Positions 16,921 to 20,865 of a stretch of 20,865 bases of DNA are shown here, one piece after another. A program made the position numbers and the translations under genes. Source of the DNA: Chara braunii (Eukaryota; Streptophyta; Charophyceae; Charales; Characeae). The DNA is taken from positions 1,103,389 to 1,124,253 of the forward strand of contig BFEA01000012.1 in assembly GCA_003427395.1 (NCBI GenBank), in the 5' to 3' direction. A model generated the notes under the pieces. It saw nothing but the letters and a program-made list of their open reading frames with translations, ran no database searches and was not told the origin of the DNA. The stretch's first letter is position 1, and each line of letters begins with the position of its first letter.

Positions 16921-18363
16921 CTAGACTTCCTTTATGTCCACGCAAAGTCGGATGATAGAGTTCCAGCATCGGGCAAGCCGCCTTGTGATGGTTTGCGCTC
17001 TTTCCACCACTTGCTCCCTGAATCTTTCCGTCTCCACCGGTGAGTCGCAAATACGCAACGATGCCATGGCCTCCTCGACCTCGGCCAACCGCACTTCTTC
17101 GGGAGAAGCAATCCGGAATGTCGTCGGAAGCGGACGACTCATTCGGCGAAACGCCTCCTTCCTCATACCCCCTTCAATGTTGGGGTCGATCGAGTTCCCT
17201 TCATAATCAAAGACTTCATCACGTATCGTGGTGAAGACAATTCCTTCCTTCTCGTCTCTTGAAAGGAGTTGGCAAAACCGCATAATATGGCCCTTTTCTG
17301 CACAATAGTTACATGTGGCTTTCTGTTGCCACGCCCAACGGTTTCACTGTCCATTCCCACGGCCTCGACCGCGGCCTCTTCCACCCTGCGGCTGGAACTG
17401 CCCTTGATCTTGGGAACTTTGTCCTGACGGACCACTGCCAGCACCGTCATTCCCCCCTTGATTATTTTGTCCGTCATTCTTCCCCTGCTAACGGAAGGTC
17501 CCCTGTCCACCTCGAATTTGATTCAAGACCTTCCTCTCTGCCTTTGTCAACTTGCGAGGCGGCTCCTTTTCCTCTTCGCTCTCACTGTCATTTTCTTCTA
17601 CCACCGGCTCTTTCCCCTTCCTCTTACTATTTTTCTCTTTGGCCAGCATGACTTGAAACTTCAGTCTTTCCTCTTTCATGCCTTCCATCATTTCTCTCAT
17701 GCAGGTCAAAGTTTTGTAGATCTCACCGTCTTTTACCTCTCCCAGCTTCACCTTCTTCCGTTCCTCCTTTTGTTGCCTCAACAGCCGGTAAAGGATATCG
17801 TCGAACTTCCCCACTAGCGCATTTTGTCGGACCTTAGTCCAGTCATACCTCCCTTGCATCCCTTCAACCAACTTCGACTGTCCGACGTCGTTGAAGTTAT
17901 CAAGGAAGATGAGGCAGTGATCTTTATCGGATAAATCCGGGATTAGGCGAGCAACACGCTCGAACTCCGATAAGAATTGTTTGGTAGTACCAAACTTCTT
18001 ACGATCCACCGCCCTCAAATCTTGCATGTCGAGTAACCGATCGTTGAGCTGGTAGTTCTCCAGCAACCGCGCCTTAAAATCTGGCCAATTACGGGAGATT
18101 CGCACCAGCTCATCGATCTCATCTCGGTACTCCACCTGACAATACCTCTTAACCATGCGAAGCATTTTCTCATCCGTCCATTCGTTGCTATACCCCAGTT
18201 GCTCAAACTTGTCTGCCCAAGAAGAGGCATGATTCCCATCAAACAACGGGACATCAATCTTAGGGTAGGGCTCTCGCTGCAATTGTCGAATGATCTGTGC
18301 CAGTTCTTGAATGTCGTTCCTCCCGTCGTCAACGCTATCATGACCTCATGTGGCACCGGCCAT
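16921..18363 (-). pseudogene. Gypsy gag with CCHC zinc knuckle
   Basis: The ATG at 18363 opens a frame of about 480 codons broken by TGA at 18346-18348 (codon 6), TAG at 17488-17490 and TGA at 17344-17346; the frame reaches TAG 16921 without any shift. The capsid-like part contains IDVPLFDGNHASSWADKFEQ and NWPDFKARLLENY, typical of retrotransposon gag. A charged, probably helical stretch follows (QQKEERKKVKLGEVKDGE), then a Gly/Gln/Arg-rich RNA-binding tract (GGRGRGRGRGNG) and one zinc knuckle CNYCAEKGHIMRFC (C-X2-C-X4-H-X4-C, residues ~351-364). The stops fit CGA to TGA or CAG to TAG. Gag packages the RNA in virus-like particles. Confidence 0.85.
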
Positions 18364-18552
18364 CTAGAGACAAAAACATAAACCAAAAAATTCAGTCTAA
18401 GGGCTTTGTGGCATATATTACGGCTTCTTCCTTACAATTGTAGAAGTTCAAAGATTGCTAGACTTTTTTCTTTGACAACCACTACGGCATAATCTTTTAC
18501 TTACTCCATTCTCGAGTATCGTTCCACCAGGGACAACGGTAGTTTGCCGTTA
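18364..18552 (-). other. 5' leader between PBS and gag
   Basis: About 190 nt of untranslated sequence, position-typical for the packaging region of an LTR retrotransposon. I see no distinct motif in it. Confidence 0.6.
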
Positions 18553-18570
18553 TCCCCGACAACGACGCCA
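18553..18570 (-). promoter_or_regulatory. Primer-binding site, tRNA-Asp type
   Basis: Minus strand TGGCGTCGTTGTCGGGGA, 2 nt from the LTR end (CTCGACA). It complements the 3' end of plant tRNA-Asp except at two positions where the element has T instead of C. The two changes are again C-to-T. It primes minus-strand DNA synthesis in this family. Confidence 0.85.
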
Positions 18571-18775
18571 CCTGTCGAGCGCATCGGCCCCCGCGCGAGC
18601 GAGGGCTCTCCCGGCCGCGTCACGCAGGAGAAACTTAGCTTTCAAACTTTTTAGAGACAACTCGGGGACGACGCGGTAACTCGCGTCGACCCTTCGCCGC
18701 TCCGGCCGAGTGCGTCAGCTGTACATCCCGCGGTCCCCTACGACAGGATAGGTTTTCGCGGGGCACAACTTACCT

Positions 18776-18805
18776 TCCCTAAGGGGCTGTCACCACCCTT
18801 AGGGG
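18776..18805 (-). repeat. Conserved stem-loop in the LTR downstream of the TATA box
   Basis: CCCTAAGG and CCTTAGGG can pair around a 12-nt loop. The same stem is intact in the other LTR (near 5847-5875). It lies where the 5' end of the RNA would be, so it may fold in the leader of the transcript; its role is unknown. Confidence 0.6.
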
Positions 18806-18842
18806 CGTATCCCTACCAAGCTACCGACCCAAATGCGAAGGC

Positions 18843-18849
18843 TTTTATA
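18843..18849 (-). promoter_or_regulatory. TATA box of the 5' LTR
   Basis: Minus strand TATAAAA in GCTATAAAAGCC, about 270 bp before the LTR end. It would place transcription start near 18815. It is conserved in the 3' LTR. Confidence 0.65.
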
Positions 18850-20865
18850 GCGCAGTTGCAGAGGTAAGTCGGCCGAGGGCGTTTGCTCGTTCGTTGTACC
18901 ATAGGTACGCATGGTTAAACGCCAAAGTGAACCCGATCGTCGTCCGTCCCTGGGGCGCTAATCTCCCATGAATCAGAACATACGCCGGTCGACTAGGACG
19001 TGATAACCTGGGTGTAAGAAGATCTCGATCGATCCTAGTCCCTTCTTTCAAAGACAATCAAGAGTCACTCAGACAAACCCTTTCAAAAAAAAAGACTGAG
19101 GTCATCGCAAGTTGACTTATCTTTCGAAATCAACCTATATGTAATCCAATCATGCATACGACAAAGGTTGACTTGGCTTCAAACAACACCTGTCAATAAA
19201 AGATCAAAACATGACCAATACACAAGGCGACGCTCAAGTGGCGTCCGACTAAAATATTTTCACTCTGCCTACCAAATGGCAGGGCAAATACAACTTTTCG
19301 ACTTGATGAGATGCGTTGCCAAGCCCTTTCATTCCGCCTCATACTGACTGCTAAGAGAGAAATATAGACATCTCCCAGCTCCTAAGTAGAGCTAGGATTC
19401 CATTGCTTTAGAGATGACTTCACTACCTTTCTAACTTTGGTGTGAATGTCATCTGCAGGTAACCCGGCCACCACTATACAGGTCGGTACTCGACTTGAAC
19501 GACCGAACATTGGGTGCCCCATTGAGGTCAAGGATTCATTTTCAAATCTTGTTGGTCGTTTTGTCCTCCGGGCAATAATTACTCTTCTGTTTCACAGATG
19601 ACGGAGTACCCGCCTTCGACATCTTGACTTTCAAAGCAGTGCTCTAGACACATCTTCTTATCAACTAGTCTAATTACCCTGGGCTTGCACTTCTTATGAT
19701 GCAGCCCTAGCTGCGAAGGTAGTGCCTACATGCACTCCGTTCATAGTTAGTGAGAGCACGAACTGGGCTTTTTATGGCACCAGTTCCCCATTCGTCTGTA
19801 GCTCCTAAGACGGCCACTAGAAGGGTAAACTATAGCGGTTCTTCTTAACGTGAGCCGCCAAGAACTTAACTCCTTCCATGACTGGCACACGTCCAACCCC
19901 TAGGAGGTGGTCTGAGGTACCCCTCGTCCTCGCCCGAGTGAACCTCGGATCTCAAAAGTCGGGCTGGCTCCACCACGACAGCATGGTACCCCCCCACCTA
20001 AGCGGTCCACTCCGAGACGTTAACAGGGTCGGCCCCTAAGGCAACAAACCCCCGCCTCAGATGCATCATAGGGAAAGGAAATGCACTTACCACAGCAGAC
20101 GGTCAGCCCTTATCGCCTGACGTCAAGAGCGAACCTAGGCGAAGAAGGAGGTCACACGGAAGAAAAACATTCAGATGGAAGGGTACAGACAAAGAGGGTC
20201 ATTCGGGAAGGAATGGGTAGCCTCAGGTTAAGTCTACATCCATTTGATTTCGTTTTTTTCGTGTGACCAAGTTCTTTTTTCGTCGTCAACTTGTTGTCCT
20301 TCCCTTCAACACACATGCTGGCAAAACAATAGAAGACAACCATCCTTCTATTCACTTTTGTTAACATGATTACACCTTCTCTTTTTTAGCACCCTTCTAC
20401 CTACCTGCACATCAGATCAAACAACAAGTTCAAAGAAAAACAATGCATTCCCAAACTCATGTCAGACTTCCATTCACGTGTGCAAACAAAACACAACTTC
20501 CTCTACCTTCTCAGTGAACATTCAAAGAACAGGGTCGAGCAAGTGTGGGTTCACACAGGTGTGAAGGGGAATCCGAGTCATTCAACTGACCTTGAGTGAA
20601 GCTGACCCAAAGATAGCAGCCGACCCACTCAAGAAAGCCGTATAAACCACACTCCAAATGAGAAGATCGCCACAGCGAGCTGTCAGACACGTAATCCACA
20701 CCACATCTTGGTAGCGATCGCTTGTCACAGCACCTTCACAACCATAATCACCTCGTAAAAAGTCTAGCGGTACTTTGACGTCACCGCCTCACGTCACCAA
20801 CACCACCACACCGGTAGTACCACTACCGTGCCGATGCGTCACCGCCGCATTATGCGGACAGCACA

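Larger units (their letters stand above)
5642..20865 (-). mobile_element. Ty3/Gypsy LTR retrotransposon (15.2 kb, degenerate)
   Basis: Minus-strand order: LTR, PBS, gag with a CCHC knuckle, protease, RT, RNase H, integrase, a long non-coding region, LTR. The RT-before-integrase order defines Ty3/Gypsy. Both LTRs measure 2,293 bp by coordinates (20865-18573 and 7934-5642), and the internal region is about 10.5 kb. The Asp-type PBS is shared with several plant Gypsy lineages (Athila and Tat-like elements), but the protein motifs (LVDDGAEMN, YIDD) do not let me name a lineage. Eight in-frame stops and two indels rule out autonomous activity. The distal 4.3 kb (12290-8031) is abnormally long and includes a structured region that may be a nested insertion. 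The outer target-site duplication cannot be tested because the window ends at the 5' LTR. Confidence 0.9.
18573..20865 (-). repeat. 5' LTR of the Gypsy element
   Basis: Pairs with 5642-7934 over 2,293 bp. The inner end is TGTCGAGCGC on the plus strand (CTCGACA on the minus), directly next to the PBS. The outer end coincides with the last base of the window (GGACAGCACA), so a TG...CA LTR is complete if the boundary is real, but continuation beyond the window cannot be excluded. The TATA box at 18843-18849 gives U3 of about 2.0 kb and R-U5 of roughly 240 bp (inference). Confidence 0.9.

Overview
The window reads as repeat-dense nuclear DNA of a green plant or streptophyte alga. The plant-type U6 snRNA fragments, a hAT/DUF659-type transposase relic and a Ty3/Gypsy element with an Asp-tRNA-like primer-binding site all fit this. 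A charophyte such as Chara is possible, but this is a guess. I see no intact host protein gene.

Layout. 1-2545 is low-complexity and tandem DNA: a CA tract, pyrimidine- and purine-rich GGA/TCC tracts, five U6-like fragments on the plus strand embedded in a tandem array, then about six ~100-bp repeats with long T-runs. 2620-4020 is a broken hAT-family (DUF659) transposase, cut off by a CA tract. 4087-5641 is largely unassigned, with a diverged duplicated module and a strong inverted repeat. 5642-20865 is one large Ty3/Gypsy LTR retrotransposon on the minus strand: 5' LTR 20865-18573, PBS 18570-18553, gag 18363-16921, protease 16920-15547, a U UUU UUA slippery heptamer at 15601-15595, RT, RNase H and integrase down to 12291, about 4.3 kb of non-coding sequence, and the 3' LTR ending at 5642. 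Eight in-frame stops and two indels make it non-autonomous; all eight stops can be explained as C-to-T or G-to-A changes of Gln, Arg or Trp codons.

The most unusual part is 8483-10500, inside the long non-coding 3' region of the retroelement. It holds more than 25 short, nearly perfect stem-loops in about 2 kb. Among them is a complete type III hammerhead ribozyme fold on the plus strand (9172-9220). On the minus strand there is a tRNA-like segment with A and B boxes at exact tRNA spacing, followed downstream by a U6-like 3' half ending in T15, so it resembles a Pol III transcription unit with a tRNA-type head and a U6 tail.

Assembly caution. An identical 95-bp block ends at 7934, at 8030 and at the last base of the window (20865), with a single N between the first two. 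Together with 17 scattered Ns at 8271-8624 this looks like contig-overlap and collapsed-repeat artefact, so the join near 7935 and the consensus of 8271-8624 should not be trusted without reads.
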